From: Hypholoma sublateritium FD-334 SS-4 | Lineage: Eukaryota > Basidiomycota > Agaricomycetes > Agaricales > Strophariaceae | DNA: 64,000 nt | NCBI GenBank assembly: GCA_000827495.1 | Contig: KN817564.1 | Coordinates: 221,199-285,198 of the forward strand | Direction: 5' to 3' | Shown here: positions 23,457 through 35,334 of the stretch, in pieces | Layout: each line of letters begins with the position of its first letter | Numbering within the stretch: the first letter of the stretch is position 1 | Translations under genes and position numbers: made by a program | Notes under the pieces: model-generated | The model's database searches: none | Seen by the model: only the letters and a program-made list of their open reading frames with translations | What the model was told of the DNA's origin: nothing

Positions 23457-24671
23457 TCAGTCTTCGTCCATGTCCTCGCCGCGGGCCTTCCTCTGTTCTA
23501 TTCGCTCCTTCATAGTTTTCTTGGCGGCCTCTTCCGCTGGAGCCAATTTCCCGGCCTTGGCTAATGCCAACAGAAGCGCTTGCACCAAGCCGACATGGTT
23601 ATGGCGACGCAAGCTATTTTCAAACTTTGGATGACAGAGACGTGGAGTCAGTTTCATACATGTGCGCCTATACCGGAGAAATGGTACTGACAGCCCACCG
23701 CTCGCGTTTTGAGTTTTCGTTGGTGACCTTAGATAGAATTTCGCTCGCCATGTGCGAATCCCCAACGGACTGGGCATGTTCTAATTCAGACCGCAGAGAT
23801 GGCAAAGGATCATCTCTCAGCGCAAGAAGACTAAACTCAAGCTAAGCATGCGGGTGTGAGTTAGGGGTGCATCCGATAGAATCGAGATACATACTGCGCC
23901 GACGGGGTAAGTATTGATACGTGCTTCGATTACTTCTCTGCGAGGAATGATGATGATTCAGATTAGAGCCAAAACAGCGAATACAACGCACGCACCTTGC
24001 AGTTTTTAGCCAGCCTTCACCAGATTGTTCGACCGCGCCGTGTTGGATCGCGTGAGGTTTCAAGCCGTCAAGCTCGTACAGTGCCCCCATAACAGGCAGG
24101 TACACCACGAAGTGATAGGCATCTTCCGTTCTTTTGGGAAGCCCGAGGCCGTCGAGCGAGAACGCGCTCGGCGGCGAAAGGGCGTTGTGCATTTCGCGTA
24201 GCCAGTCTGCACTCGTGATCACAAGCCCGCGCGTCTGCGGGTCCATGCCTTGCGTGAATTGCAGAAGGTCCGTGAGCTGAGGACCTCCGTGAAGTGAGGG
24301 AATATTTCCAAGCGCGTTAAACACAGCTAACGTAGCGCAGGCATTATTGACGGTCTGGTGTGCAAAAAATCCGGGAAAGTCTGGGTCGTCGGCGCCTGCG
24401 CGTGGTGGCGCAGGGGAATCCGACGAGGTGGGGACCCATTTGAACAGGAATATTAGAGCGTGTAGGGGTTTCAAGGAAGCTAATGAATCCGGATCCAGGG
24501 AGTATAGATCGTCAACTATCAGAGGCAGCTCCAAAGATTTCAATAACTCGCTTTGGACGGGCAGCTCCGTCAATGACGCGGCAATTACCCAAGAATATTG
24601 ACAACATACGTGAATACACCAGGGTCCGATTCAGTTAGTTGCCAGCCACTTGATTCGTCGTCAGCAGACAT
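23457..24671 (-). CDS. UCH37: Ubiquitin C-terminal hydrolase UCH37/UCHL5
   Basis: A C12-family deubiquitinase that works at the proteasome (bound to Rpn13) or with INO80. The start at 24671 gives MSADDESSGWQLTESDPGVFT; the next exon reads LLKSLELPLIVDDLYSLD. The active-site block is HQTVNNACATLAVFNAL, with the oxyanion Gln and nucleophilic Cys, and the histidine and aspartate lie in AYHFVVYLPVMGALYELDGL. After introns the C-terminal ULD-type helical region carries FSLLALRDDP and ENSLRRHNHVGLVQALLLAL, ending in a Lys-rich tail and a run of acids. All triad residues are present. The junction after exon 1 is uncertain (no ideal donor in the right phase). Divergent from MED31, with 245 bases between starts. 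Confidence 0.9.
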
Positions 24672-24916
24672 TTTAGAAATAAATATAACGATTCACGGCG
24701 CGCGTCTGGAAGGGTGGATGTTGAAAAATAGGAAGACGCGTCGCCCGCTGTCATATTCTATTTGACAGCGAGCCTGTGCGCCAAAGACACCATAACACGG
24801 GATCAGATGTCAGTCACTCCTGGCGTGAATGACGTCTCTCTCGCTTTCTCTCAACCTGTTACCTGAGCGCAGACTAACCTGAGCGCCCAATTTCTCTGTT
24901 TCTGGCTCTCTCGGCG
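24672..24916. promoter_or_regulatory. Short bidirectional promoter, UCH37/MED31
   Basis: Two start codons face away from each other over 245 bases. The MED31 side has a pyrimidine-rich run ending just before its ATG. No TATA box is evident, as is usual for such housekeeping pairs. Confidence 0.55.
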
Positions 24917-25473
24917 ATGGAGGGAAATGGCGCCACCGACTCGCAAACTCCTGTTTCAACCGATCCGAAGGCGGTCAATCGCGCCAGGTTCGAACTCGAG
25001 CTTGAGTTTGTGCAGGCGCTTGCGAATCCGTTTTATCTGCACTCTCTGGCCCAGCAAAACATCCTCGAGCAACCTGCCTTTATAAACTTCCTGCGCTATC
25101 TGATGTACTTTAAAGAGAAAGATTACGCGCGCTTCATTCAGTATGCATACCTGTCGCCTTTTCTTATGACGTGCCTAGTCTGACCCGGACCGACCGTGTC
25201 TAAAGCTATCCTCACGCGTTGCACCATCTAGAACTACTGCAACACGCTCAGTTCAGATCTCAGATGAAGAAGGATGAGTTCCTCAGAGAGTATCTGCATC
25301 AAAAGCAATTCGATCATTGGCGAACTTGGTGAGATATCTAGTGTTAGGCATCCGCAGCCCAGGCTTTCTCACATTTCCTCCCCGAAAGGCGGGAACCAGC
25401 TGCCACAACTTCCTCTGTCCCTAGTGGTCTGGTGCAAGGTGATACCGATTCCGAACGTGCCAAGACGGCGTAA
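24917..25473 (+). CDS. MED31: Mediator subunit 31 (SOH1)
   Basis: MED31 is a small, highly conserved subunit of the Mediator middle module. Three exons (24917-25140, 25206-25328, 25389-25473) stay in frame and give 143 residues. The conserved core is [20 protein letters not shown], then [19 protein letters not shown], and across the first intron [12 protein letters not shown], followed by [17 protein letters not shown]. Without the second intron the protein would stop right after WRTW (TGA at 25330); with it, the ending is [13 protein letters not shown]...RAKTA, a hydrophilic tail as in other fungi. The donor is a good GTGAGA, so I prefer the longer form. Confidence 0.93.
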
Positions 25474-26356
25474 TAGCGGTGGAAAGTCCTTCATTCTATA
25501 TCCGTGGACACGTCCCTTTCCAATTCAAGATTTGAGTCTCTTAAACAAGGATCCTCAAAGGCTGTGCGTGCGTGCGTGTGATGTTAGTAGGCCAGCGAGG
25601 TGAGAGGGGTGATGGACACCTGCTAGTGCCTGAATCCTGACTATTTGCTCGACCACGCGGAACTGTGAGTGGGTCATGTCCAACCAAAACGAGAATTATT
25701 CACTCACAACGGGCATTCTCAGCACCACTCAGGCATCTCGGATACGTTGGGAGACATCGGCCTGACCGCCCGGGCCATCAAGACGCGGCGACGACAGCTC
25801 GGGCTTGTTTCTTGTTTTTGATCAGAGTGGAAAATTAGCCGTCAAGATGCGATGCTAAAGTAGGCTAAAGTTCGGCTTGATGGCTCCATACTCGCACACA
25901 AGTTCAATTACTTACCAATACGAGAGCTTTTTGTAGATCACTGGCATTCCTTTTGCGACGACATGATGGCTACTGTGTGTTTGCCATCTCCACGACAGCC
26001 CTTTAGATCGTGGCAAAACGTTCAGCAGAACTCAAGGTGTATGCCTTGATATCGATCGTCTAATATACAGGTTCTCTCTATATATATGAAGCTATGTCAC
26101 CGTTCATTTCGTGTCTTTATTGGAAAACCCATTAAGATGGGTCCTGAAACCGTCCCGACGGTTCCGCTGTTGAGAATAGACCCGCAGGAGTCAGCAGGAG
26201 TCCCGCGCGTCCTTGGTCAGTTCCTGAGCCTGAACCCTGAGGCAGCCCGACGGGATAAAGCGAGAGACTGAAAAACGTGTTGATTTTGGCGCCCAAATAC
26301 ATGGACCTGCAGTTCTGTAGTCATGGACGTCCGAGGTCGTAGAATAAAGAATAAAC
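25474..26356. other. Intergenic, 883 bases
   Basis: Sequence between MED31 and the transporter gene. Short open frames are present but neither conserved-looking nor joined by convincing introns. A weak TATA-like run (ctctctatatatatg) lies near 26075-26090. Confidence 0.4.
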
Positions 26357-28236
26357 ATGAATGAGCATCGCCGACGGGAGGCGGACCGCGGGCTGACGGG
26401 CTTCGATCCATCATCCGGTATCCCTGCATTGGCAACAACTCTCACGTGCCCCCTTGCTCCTACCACCAACACCGTCGATGGGCCATGGAACGGCCACATC
26501 TTGCATCTAGCTCGGAACGATACCCACTCGATGGACAATCCCTACGACTATCCCATGAGCATGACGAACCGCCCAGCAGTGCAAGTTTACGCGAGGGATT
26601 ACATCTTGCATCCCTCGCCGAGAAGAAGCGCCTGTGGTGGAGGAATGCTATCATAAACACATTATTTATTGCGTCATGGTATGAGAGAGCGTTTACAATG
26701 CTCACCGTGTACGCACCCATGATCTTGTTACAGGTTCTTCTTCTCGACAATGCTATCGTTATACAATAAATGGATGTTCTCGCCAGCATACCTCGGTTTC
26801 CCTGCTCCCGTCTTCGTCACTACGATGCACATGTTCATACAGTTTTTTCTTGCGGCGACATTACGGACGTTTTGGCCCAGGAAATTCAAGCCACAATACA
26901 ACCCCAAACCAAAAGACTATGGGTAGGTCAACAAATCCTATATACATTGCGCTCAATTCAATACTGATATGTTTATGTCAAGGACGAAAGTAGTCCCTAC
27001 TGCGATCGCTACAAGTCTGGATATAGGTCTATCTAATCTATCACTAAAAACGATTACACTATCATTTTTCAGTATGTCCAATCACCTTCTCCTTGCCATA
27101 CGAAGCTTACGTGCCTTTTACTTATTAGCAATGTGCAAGTCATCTTCATTGATATTTGTGCTAATGTTCGCGTTTCTCTTCCGTTTGGAGGCATTTTCGT
27201 GGAAACTCATCGGCGTTATAACGTTGATTTTCTCGGGTGTCGTGTTGATGGTTGCAACGGAGGCTCACTTCGTTCTCGAGGGCCTCATTTTGGTGCTGAC
27301 TGCCAGCGCCCTGGGTGGTCTGCGATGGAGTCTTACTCAGGTCCTATTAAAAAACAAGAAAATGGGTCTAGATAATCCTGCGGCAACAATCTTTTGGCTC
27401 GCCCCGAGTATGGGCGCTACTTTGGCCATTGTCAGCATGGCGCTTGAACATTGGCCAACAATCTTCCGCAGCAAGTTTTTTGACGGCGTTTGGAAAACGT
27501 TTGAGACTATTTTATTTCTGACACTTCCTGGAGTCATCGCTTTCTGTATGGTTATAAGCGAATTTTAGTAAGTGCATTTCTGAGCAGCCTTCGAAAACGT
27601 GGTGTTGATGTATTCTGCTACAGCATTATCCTGCGGGCAGGAGTTGTACCAATGTCTATTGCTGGAATTGCCAAAGAAGTGTCAACGATCATCATATCCT
27701 CCTGGTTCTTTGGCGACCATATAACCTTGGTCAATGGCATTGGCGTGGCCATCACAGTCTGTGGTATGCGTCTCTCGGAATTTAATTGCCTGCTTCGTTC
27801 GATTAACCCGGTTTCAGGCATTGCACTATTTACACACCACAAATATCGCAAATCCCTTGATTCGACGGTTCCCTTGGATGCACACGGGAATCCCATTTTA
27901 GAAGACGACGAGATGATGACAATGTCGGATAATACAGGGTATGGTGCTCGGGCTGAAGAAACCATCCGATTGACTAGCACGCATGATGGGGACCTGGATA
28001 ATGAGATAGATGAGGTACGTGCTTGTACTCGGGTTTCAGGGTCGGGTGTGCTGAGTATAGTTGGCGACTAGGAGCGTGTGCGGCAAAGCGCTGATGATAC
28101 ACCTGCAGACCGTCGGTCAACGGCAGGGTTTCAGTGGGAATCCGGACAAACCGGGCACGCTAGAAACGAGCGAGACGTGGTGGAAAGAGGGACCGGCCTT
28201 GGGACGCCGGATGTGCAGAAAGCTTGGAATGGGTAG
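26357..28236 (+). CDS. Triose-phosphate/nucleotide-sugar transporter family protein (SLC35C2/YMD8 type)
   Basis: A drug/metabolite-superfamily carrier, probably in Golgi or ER membranes. The start at 26357 gives a charged head spliced (donor at about 26440) into SERYPLDGQSLRLSHEHDEP. The membrane part begins LWWRNAIINTLFIASW, then across an intron FFFSTMLSLYNKWMFSP, VFVTTMHMFIQFFLAA and RTFWPRKFKP. Further exons give ATSLDIGLSNLSLKTITLSF, MCKSSSLIFVLMFAFLFRLE, SALGGLRWSLTQVLL and LPGVIAFCMVISEF; the last ones give VPMSIAGIAKEVSTIIISSW and a long acidic cytosolic tail ending at TAG 28234-28236. About ten membrane segments. Human SLC35C2 has been linked to Notch fucosylation; the fungal substrate is unknown. 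Confidence 0.87.
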
Positions 28237-28686
28237 TTTAGAGATGGAGTCTAATCTGGGAGTGATTTGCTTTGCTTGGAGAGCTACACGACTGAGCGGC
28301 CGAGGAGGACAATTACGGCAGGGCGCCTTGTCTCCATTTGCAGGCAGACATGCAGCAGATGCCAAAATCTGACGGAGGGCGTGGACGGCGCCGTTCTAGG
28401 CGGAGTGAAGGCTGGGCTGCCGGCTCCTGCCGGCTGCTGCGCCCGCCCACGGCGACGCGTCTGGGCGCGTGACAAATGCGTGACAATGCTGAGTCAGCAT
28501 GGTAACGTGAAAAACAATTTGTCCGGTTGATGTGTGTTTCAGGCAGTCGGGCAGCCTGCGAGTTGTCAAGAGAATCTTCCCACGCACAACTTCCCTTTCT
28601 GGCGTAAGATCTGATCGGAGGTTCACATATACGTTCTCATTTAAACGCGAGCCTCTGCACTTGTTCCTTTCGTCCACGACGCCGAC
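28237..28686. other. Intergenic, 450 bases
   Basis: GC-rich stretch between two plus-strand genes. It contains repeated short cgcc/gccg runs at 28380-28470 but no gene. Confidence 0.35.
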
Positions 28687-30239
28687 ATGGAAGACTCTTT
28701 CCAGTTCATCATAGAATCCCCGCAGCACAACCAGGGCCACAAGAAGCGTCCTCGTCTCGTCACCTCGTGCGACAATTGGTCAGTCCCTTTGCAGCTCCTC
28801 GTTGTCCGAGCTCATCGTCAGCAGCCGTCTCAAGAAGATAAAATGTCTGCAGCCGTCCCCAGAGGCGAAGTGCGAGGCCTGCAAGGCCGCAAAGATTCAA
28901 TGTCGGTTTCGCGACCGTGAGCGCTACTTTGCTGAGCGCAGCAGAGCGATAGCGGGACCTAACTCGGGAGTGTACGCCACCGAGCTCCGGTGCGTCATAT
29001 TTCCTCTCAGCGTCTTGTCCGCTCACATGCCCCATTCAGCCCCGAGTCGACTACAGACGCTTTCTCTATCGCTTCGGGCTCATCCAGCCCCTCTAACGGG
29101 CCCAGATCAAACTCGCACTCGCCTAAAGCTAGTGGTATGGTATCGCCAGAGATTGAGGGAGCTCGCTATTACCCCCCCGATTCGCGCCATCACATGGGTG
29201 GTGGGCACACGTACGTCATGTTCGCTCTCGGGAATGTCGTATCCTCATCTCAATCCGCAGACAATCATCATCTATGTCCTCCTTTGATTCAATAAGAACC
29301 GGCCCCAATGTTCCGTATAATTATGCTGCAGCTGCTCCATCTCCTACCATGCTACACTATCCAGCATCTAATTCTCGCCCTAATGCATACTCACAACATC
29401 ACGAGGATACTCGCTCCATGCAACTATTCGATCCACAGAATTCCGAGCGGCCGCACCCCAGTCTGATGACTCATTTTATTCAAGTCTTTTTCGAAAAATA
29501 CGGGTCGGACTTTTCTTTCCTGTCGTACCAGGAGGCAATAAGCGACTTCTGGGAGCAAAGGATGTCTCTTATCGTCGCCAATAGCATTGCTGCTATTGCA
29601 GTGAAGTGCGTGAAATCTGCATTTTGCTTCGTGTTACCGCTAACGATCACCGTCAATCCAGACACTCTAATCTGACTGATCTGACTGTACGGGACCTCTA
29701 TAATATTGCTGAACGCTACATCGACATTGCAAAGGTAAGTTGCTTTCATTTCACCAAACTTGGAGTTATGCATATTGATACTGCAATCCGCAGCACCTCG
29801 TCAACAGCGTCGCTCACATACCGTCTTTGGATACGCTGCACGGCATGATGCTCATTTGTTGGCTTGAGAGTCTTAATCGCAGGTTGCCTGGTAAGCATGA
29901 TGAAGTGCGTAGGCTGTGCATCACGTATGTTTATTCTTGTCCCTAGGATTCCGCACGTATTATACAATGGCCGTCAAAATGTCCCAAGATCTGGGGTTGC
30001 AAGGCAATATAGATCTTTACCCCAACAATGAATATGAGCGCAATCGTAGAAGGACAACCGTGGATGGCATGGTGCAGCTTCATAATGCTGCCAATTCATG
30101 TATGTTATTACCCTCGACTCGTGCTGTTTCCCCCACTGAGTGCACAGCAGTTCGATCATAGATAATTAATTCCCCTTCAGCACACACAGCCAACTTATCT
30201 CGCTTTCATGCTTTATTTTCTCTAGCATTATTATTATAA
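28687..30239 (+). CDS. Zn2Cys6 fungal transcription factor
   Basis: A nuclear DNA-binding regulator. The start MEDSFQFIIESPQHN is followed by a basic stretch and the zinc cluster. The first two cysteines (TSCDNC) are split by an intron starting at 28779; the rest is RLKKIKC...KCEACKAAKIQC, giving C-x2-C-x6-C-x8-C-x2-C-x6-C if the second of two adjacent acceptors is used. A Ser/Pro linker follows. The fungal middle-homology part starts near 29460 with LMTHFIQVFFEKYGSDFSFL and continues DLYNIAERYIDIA and YYTMAVKMSQDLGLQ, ending near YERNRRRTTVDGMVQLHNAA. The 3' end is uncertain: the open frame stops at 30161, while a spliced tail would end at 30239. Target genes cannot be inferred. Confidence 0.8.
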
Positions 30240-31601
30240 TACTCCTGCATAAGCTACTAATATCTCATGGCATCGGTCGATACTATTCTCCACGATTCCG
30301 GCAATCGCTTTTTCGTACATACATCACTGACTCCTATTAATTGAAGGTATTTTGGGGAGTTGCATCCTCCATTGATCCAATTATTAGTTATACCGAAGGC
30401 ATCGGGCTAACAGTGCAAGTAAGAAGCTCATGTTGAATTATATACATCAATTATGCATAGCTTGAAACTTGATCAAGGTTCCGAATTCATTCTACGCGTC
30501 GTGCTTGAAGCTTCCATGCTGGGCTGCCGTCAAATCCAAAACGCTATATATATATGTGTGGCAGAGTTTTTTTACAGAATTTTTGATCATGCCTATGCGG
30601 AGTGGGCTCTGGCTGGCGTCGGTGGCCGACTGTCGCGGTACCGGGGTGGGAGCGTTCTGGTTTTTCGTGGGGAACGACAAATGACAGTAAGTACTACTTA
30701 CTGGGACGAGAAGCCGGGTAGTAGTCGGGACTCGGCATGTTTGCGCGCATCATCACGCGACACGCGTTCGGACAGCCCGGATCCATTTCTTTCCTTTTCC
30801 ACCATATGATTGCCGTGTCCTTATAAATATCTGGCCGCTCCGAATGTATTCTTCATGTCGTCTGTCCATCGCCGTCCACCCAGAACTGGACACATTAAGG
30901 AGTCAGTACGTGCACAGGAGTCTACAGCTATATTCGTGGACATATGTAGCGCGCCGGCGTAGAGACGGGCGAGGCGAACAGAACTCAAATGCACAAACCA
31001 TCTCAACTCGACAGTGATTTAGTGGTTGGCTTGATTTTAGATGCGAACGAAACAGCGGGCGAGGATTTGGGCGACATGTTGTACTGTTTTGCTCGTGCCC
31101 TGCCATCACGGACGTTTATCAACTGCATTCAACTCCATATCACACAGGCAATTACAGGCGAGATCAGCGCCGGCAACGCGTGCATCTCTTCTGCTTGTAC
31201 ATGTCTTCGAGTTTGTGGGTTTTCGAGGAGATCCGTATGCACGAGCGGAAGACGAGGCTTGGGGGCGCTCAGGTTGGCCACCCACATGTCTGCGCATGAA
31301 CACCATGGGCGCTCTCAACACTGATGGCGTATAAAGCAGTGCTCTCACGAACTGTGGTCCGCGTGCAAATGTCATTTGAATTAGGGTCCGTGGTCGCACC
31401 TACGTGGGTCCACACTCGCAACGAGTGCCACTATCAGCAAACCTCCTGATAGGTATCTCGATACGTCGTGGTAGTTCTGGTGACTGTAGCCGCTTTATGA
31501 TCGACAAGGCGGATTACATGTACTTTGCGCCCAGTCGATAAACAAGTCACCGGGCTCCCGGCGCCTCTTTCTTCACGACCAGCATTATCTCTGGAGGGAG
31601 G
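30240..31601. other. Intergenic, about 1.36 kb
   Basis: The longest stretch without a recognised gene. Open frames on both strands (for example 30453-30809) have no domain, and no chain of exons could be built. A TATA-like ttataaatat lies near 30821 and gtataaag near 31330. It may hold a long promoter for the membrane-protein gene downstream. Confidence 0.4.
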
Positions 31602-33617
31602 ATGGCCGTCCCCAGTGCTGAAGATGTAGATGCATACAACACCGCGGCCTACCTGCGCATAACATCGATTGCGATTGCGGCCTACAGGCGAGCTCAACTT
31701 ACAAACGCCGATTAAGCGACGAGAGGAACTAACACTCCCCTATCTAGTTACCTTGAGACCCAGCCGACAGCATGGAAATTTTATAGGGAACACTGGGAGT
31801 CTCGACGCTTGACGTATGTGCCAATCTTGTTTTTCGACCCTCATTCTCGAGGGAGACATTTCTCCGATTGCCGTCACTAATGTCTATCCTCATGTGCGAA
31901 CAGCATATCGGTCGTCCTTTTTGCGCTTCTTCGGTGAGTAGCGGTCTGCGTACTTGGCCAAGCCGAATCTTTAATTGGCATTGTGGTGTCAGCTTCGCCA
32001 GCATCACCGTACTCGCCATCAGTAGCGTAAGTTTTTTTGCGAACTCCGCCTGAGCCCACAAGTGATATAGAGATGTCGCCTAGGCTGGGTTTTTCTACTC
32101 GCGCTTCACGCTTGAAAGCTGCAGGCGGTTTTTTCTCTTACCCCCTGCCTTTAAAGGTATGTTGATAATTTGATGGCCAGGCGGCTGCCCCCTAAATGCA
32201 ATGCGCACACCTTTAGTTATCCAGTCCATGGTATCGCAGGCGATTTTGGGTGTTCGGTGAGCATCATCTCCGATACCTCGAGGTGCTTAGTTAAGAAAAT
32301 TTACCTCGCGTCCAGGACATTTAATCTGTCACGAAGGTCCAGAACTGTGGGCTGGTTTCTGATATCAGTATACATTGCAGCCTGCACCGTGAGTTGTACT
32401 TACTTTGACCGAGTGACCTACAGCTCAACGCCTCGTTTAGATCCAATGGGCGTCCACAATGGTCCAGCGATCACGTAAATATCTTATGCGTCTCGTCTTG
32501 AATCACTGTTAATATTTACATGTCGTTCAGCTCAGGTCGGGGATGTGAAAGTAAGCACTTGATATCATTTTTGTCCTGTGCCACGTTAACGTTAAAATTA
32601 TCCTGAACAGGCAAAGTTAGTTCCAGAGCGTTGTCCAACGTTGAAAACCTTATTTAGTTCTATTCAGCTGTCGCGCCTTTAATCAGCCCAGACAATTGGG
32701 CGCCTATGTATTCTATGCGGTAGCTATTGTATACGATACCATCACCACCTCACTATCGGTTTGGTATCTGCTCAAGTACAAATTCAAGTCGTCAAGCTCA
32801 GTGTAAGCGAGCGTCCACTTCATAATCCAATAATCCACAGAAAGACTGATGCGGAACTTGTATAGGATGATGAAACTAAGCAAAATGTAATGTCAAAACA
32901 CACTCAAGGCATGCATTACACTCAAGTATACTCATACTTTCATTTAGGATGATATATGACGGTCTTGGTTACCTCGTACTACTGACAGGTTCATCTCAGC
33001 GAATCTGACATATTTCGAAACTTATTTTTTATGTAGGAGTCAACATACTCAATTTGGTTCTATACAAAGAAAGTCAAGAAGTCCAAGTAAGATTTCCTTT
33101 ACATAATTACAAGTTGACTGCGACTGATGATCACTCTCGGAATAGACCGCTGGGTGAGTAGGCAAACTGATTCAGCCCGAAAATAAGTTCCTGATGCAAC
33201 TTGCAAGTGCATCGTTGGGCTATTCTGTATCTTGGATCATGTCACAGAAGCTTTTGATTCATCTCTATGGTCCGTGCCAAACCCATTATTGTGCGATTGC
33301 ATTCCTCAGATATGTGACATTAATTAGATGCATCCCGAGAACGGCGTGAAGAAGAAGATTTCGATGATGCTGCAATCACAATCAGTAAGAATATCTCGAC
33401 CCATCGTGATATAAGCCGGGTTGTCAGGACCAACTTCGACAAGAATAGTACCGCCCCATTCGAATTCTCCCACCGGCCTCACAACTCTTTGGAATCGGAA
33501 GCAGAACATGCGAAGGATATCGATGTTCAAGTTCGAATAGAGCGGACGATCAAACTCAATCACTACACGAGAGCATACGAACTGGAGGACTATACTCGCC
33601 GGACCCAGAACCAGTGA
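31602..33617 (+). CDS. DUF6533-type multi-pass membrane protein (many small exons)
   Basis: A basidiomycete family of about seven membrane segments with unknown function. No long frame marks it; I assembled it from family conservation. Exons 31602-31687, 31748-31813, 31904-31933, 31993-32026, 32084-32156, 32217-32256 and from 32316 join in frame, reading AEDVDAYNTAAYLRITSIAI, PTAWKFYREHWESRRLT, ISVVLFALLR, SITVLAIS, GFFYSRFTLESCRRFFLLPP, VIQSMVSQAILGVRTFNLSR and RTVGWFLISVYIA. Later blocks are GAYVFYAVAIVYDTITTSLS (about 32700), RMMIYDGLGYLVLLTG with VNILNLVLYK, and ASLGYSVSWIMSQKLLIHLY. The tail carries VQVRIERTIKL and AYELEDYTRR, ending at TGA 33615-33617. Junctions between 32390 and 32690 are unresolved. 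The first intron looks like GC-AG. Confidence 0.8.
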
Positions 33618-33962
33618 CTGTACATCCAAGTAAAAGTCCACGACTCCCAGTTCGGGCTGCATCCAAAGTCGCTGTATTGATATATCTCAATCTACACAAG
33701 TTAGTACGTACTCAACACGGGGTCTTCAAAGATTATGTACATGTATTGTATGACTTCCATCCTTTAATAAATGATTGTATTCTTGGACTGATGTCCCCAA
33801 ACGCATGGTCCCAAAATAATGACTAGCACTGGGCGACTTGCTTATATGCCGGCTTGGATGATAATATGATCGGCCAACTTATTGCAGTTGAGGATGTCCC
33901 AGGCGGTTAGGAAATGTGCCGGCGACTGCTAGCGAATCGCGAGGATCACACCATATTGTCCT
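33618..33962. other. Intergenic between convergent genes, 345 bases
   Basis: Contains the 3' ends of two converging genes. AT-rich; nothing else recognised. Confidence 0.4.
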
Positions 33963-35144
33963 TTAAGTCTGCTCCCTCGCTAGTTTAGGAGGACTCCACG
34001 GAAGATAGCCATCGAAAAGTGCCGCTTCTCTGCCTTGTGGAGCATCTGGACACCAGTCGAACAGATAATTCAGTTCAGGACAGGAAGTGTAATATGGATG
34101 GAACCTGGAGTAGGGATTTCTTTGTCTGCGTTTGCTAAGAAGAACAGAGTGACACCCATAGGTGTCAAAGGTGTATGGGACATATCCATTTTGTCGCTAT
34201 GAACAAACTCTCAGTTCCGTTTGGGTGCCCACGCATGCATAAATACACACCTCGCCTTCCATTGCCGTCGTCGAGCCATCGTGATCCGGGTCGACACCGA
34301 TGTAAGTGAACTTATCGACGGGCCAACGTATTGCCTCTCTATGGAGCTCCATAAACCTGGCCCGCTTGAATTCATAGCCAACTACCGTGATTTTGCGAGG
34401 AAAATGGCCGGTGAATTCACGGAAACGAGCGACTGAGAAGAGAAGGTTTTGGTACGAGTCAAGTGCATAATTTTCCGTTGTCGCTCTTGCATGTACAAAT
34501 GATTTTGCGGTCTCGACGGGTATCAAGCCTGAAGCCTGTGCCAGCCGTAGATATGATTCGGCTTCCGTGGTCGTTGAGAACGGCTTGGTCTGTCCACTGC
34601 TCCAGAGTGAGTAGGAATCTGGATAGTACGGGCGGCGGAGACGTACCCTGAGAATACGAGAACAGATTTCGCATCGCTGTCGGCGAGCTCGACACTTTCA
34701 ACCCAAAACATAGCTGTTTAGTGGGTTGTACGGCGGCCAGGCAAACGAACAGATATACCTTTGGCTTATGTGTTGGTAAAATGCACGCACACGCCCAGGA
34801 CCCCTCTGATATGGCTCTAACAGCCAATCCTTCTCATCCAGCCATGAATCTGTTCCCTGCCATATGGAATGACACGGTACGATAATGAGGTGGTCGAGAT
34901 TTTTGCGCGTAGCAGGCCAGTTGACGGTGGTGAAGGCCGTGATATGTGCTTGCGGTGGAAGCAAGGGTGGCGCCAGAACCCATAAGTTGGTTAACAAAGA
35001 CACAGCGCATAAACCAGCGAGCAGGAAGACGCCGAGGTTGGTTAGCCGTGAGCGGCGCGTCAATGCATCGACCAGTCTATGATGTACGGAAGCCTTGGCC
35101 AGGCGAGATCTACGGTAGCTTGCTACTGACGGTGATGGAATCAT
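33963..35144 (-). CDS. DUF218 domain protein, membrane-anchored
   Basis: The start at 35144 gives a basic head (SYRRSRLAKASVHHR) and one membrane segment (LTNLGVFLLAGLCAVSLLTN, about residues 35-55), so it is probably a type II protein of the secretory pathway. The DUF218 domain begins LDHLIIVPCHSIWQG, followed after an intron by KSVLVFSG, and SGLIPVETAKSFVHARATTE with DSYQNLLFSVARF, then ITVVGYEFKRARFMELH. The last exons give YVPYTFDTYGCHSVLLSKR and PELNYLFDWCPDAPQ, ending at 33963. Bacterial DUF218 members include SanA and ElyC, envelope proteins; the eukaryotic role is unknown. Confidence 0.83.
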
Positions 35145-35334
35145 GAGAAGTAGAATCTGTCACCATTCCTTGTCGTGCAGTGGTATGTGAACAAGTATGG
35201 TGAAAAGGTCGCCAAGCATCTACGCGGAAGTTGGCCCTGTCAAATCTTCTACCATATTTGGGCTGTGTTTGACGTGTCACGATTTTTCAGCTTTAGCGCC
35301 CAGGGCAGGCCCAGGGTCAAAGGTAAATTACAAG

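Noticed and set aside
25328..25332. MED31 stop codon right after WRTW
   Set aside because: A good GTGAGA donor overlaps it, and splicing gives a hydrophilic tail like that of other fungal MED31 proteins.
30453..30809. Plus-strand frame of 118 residues
   Set aside because: No recognisable motif and no flanking exons; probably chance.
33324..33662. Minus-strand open frame of 112 residues in an apparent gene desert
   Set aside because: It is the antisense of the last coding exon of the DUF6533 gene, whose plus-strand translation matches family features (VQVRIERTIKL, YELEDYTRR).
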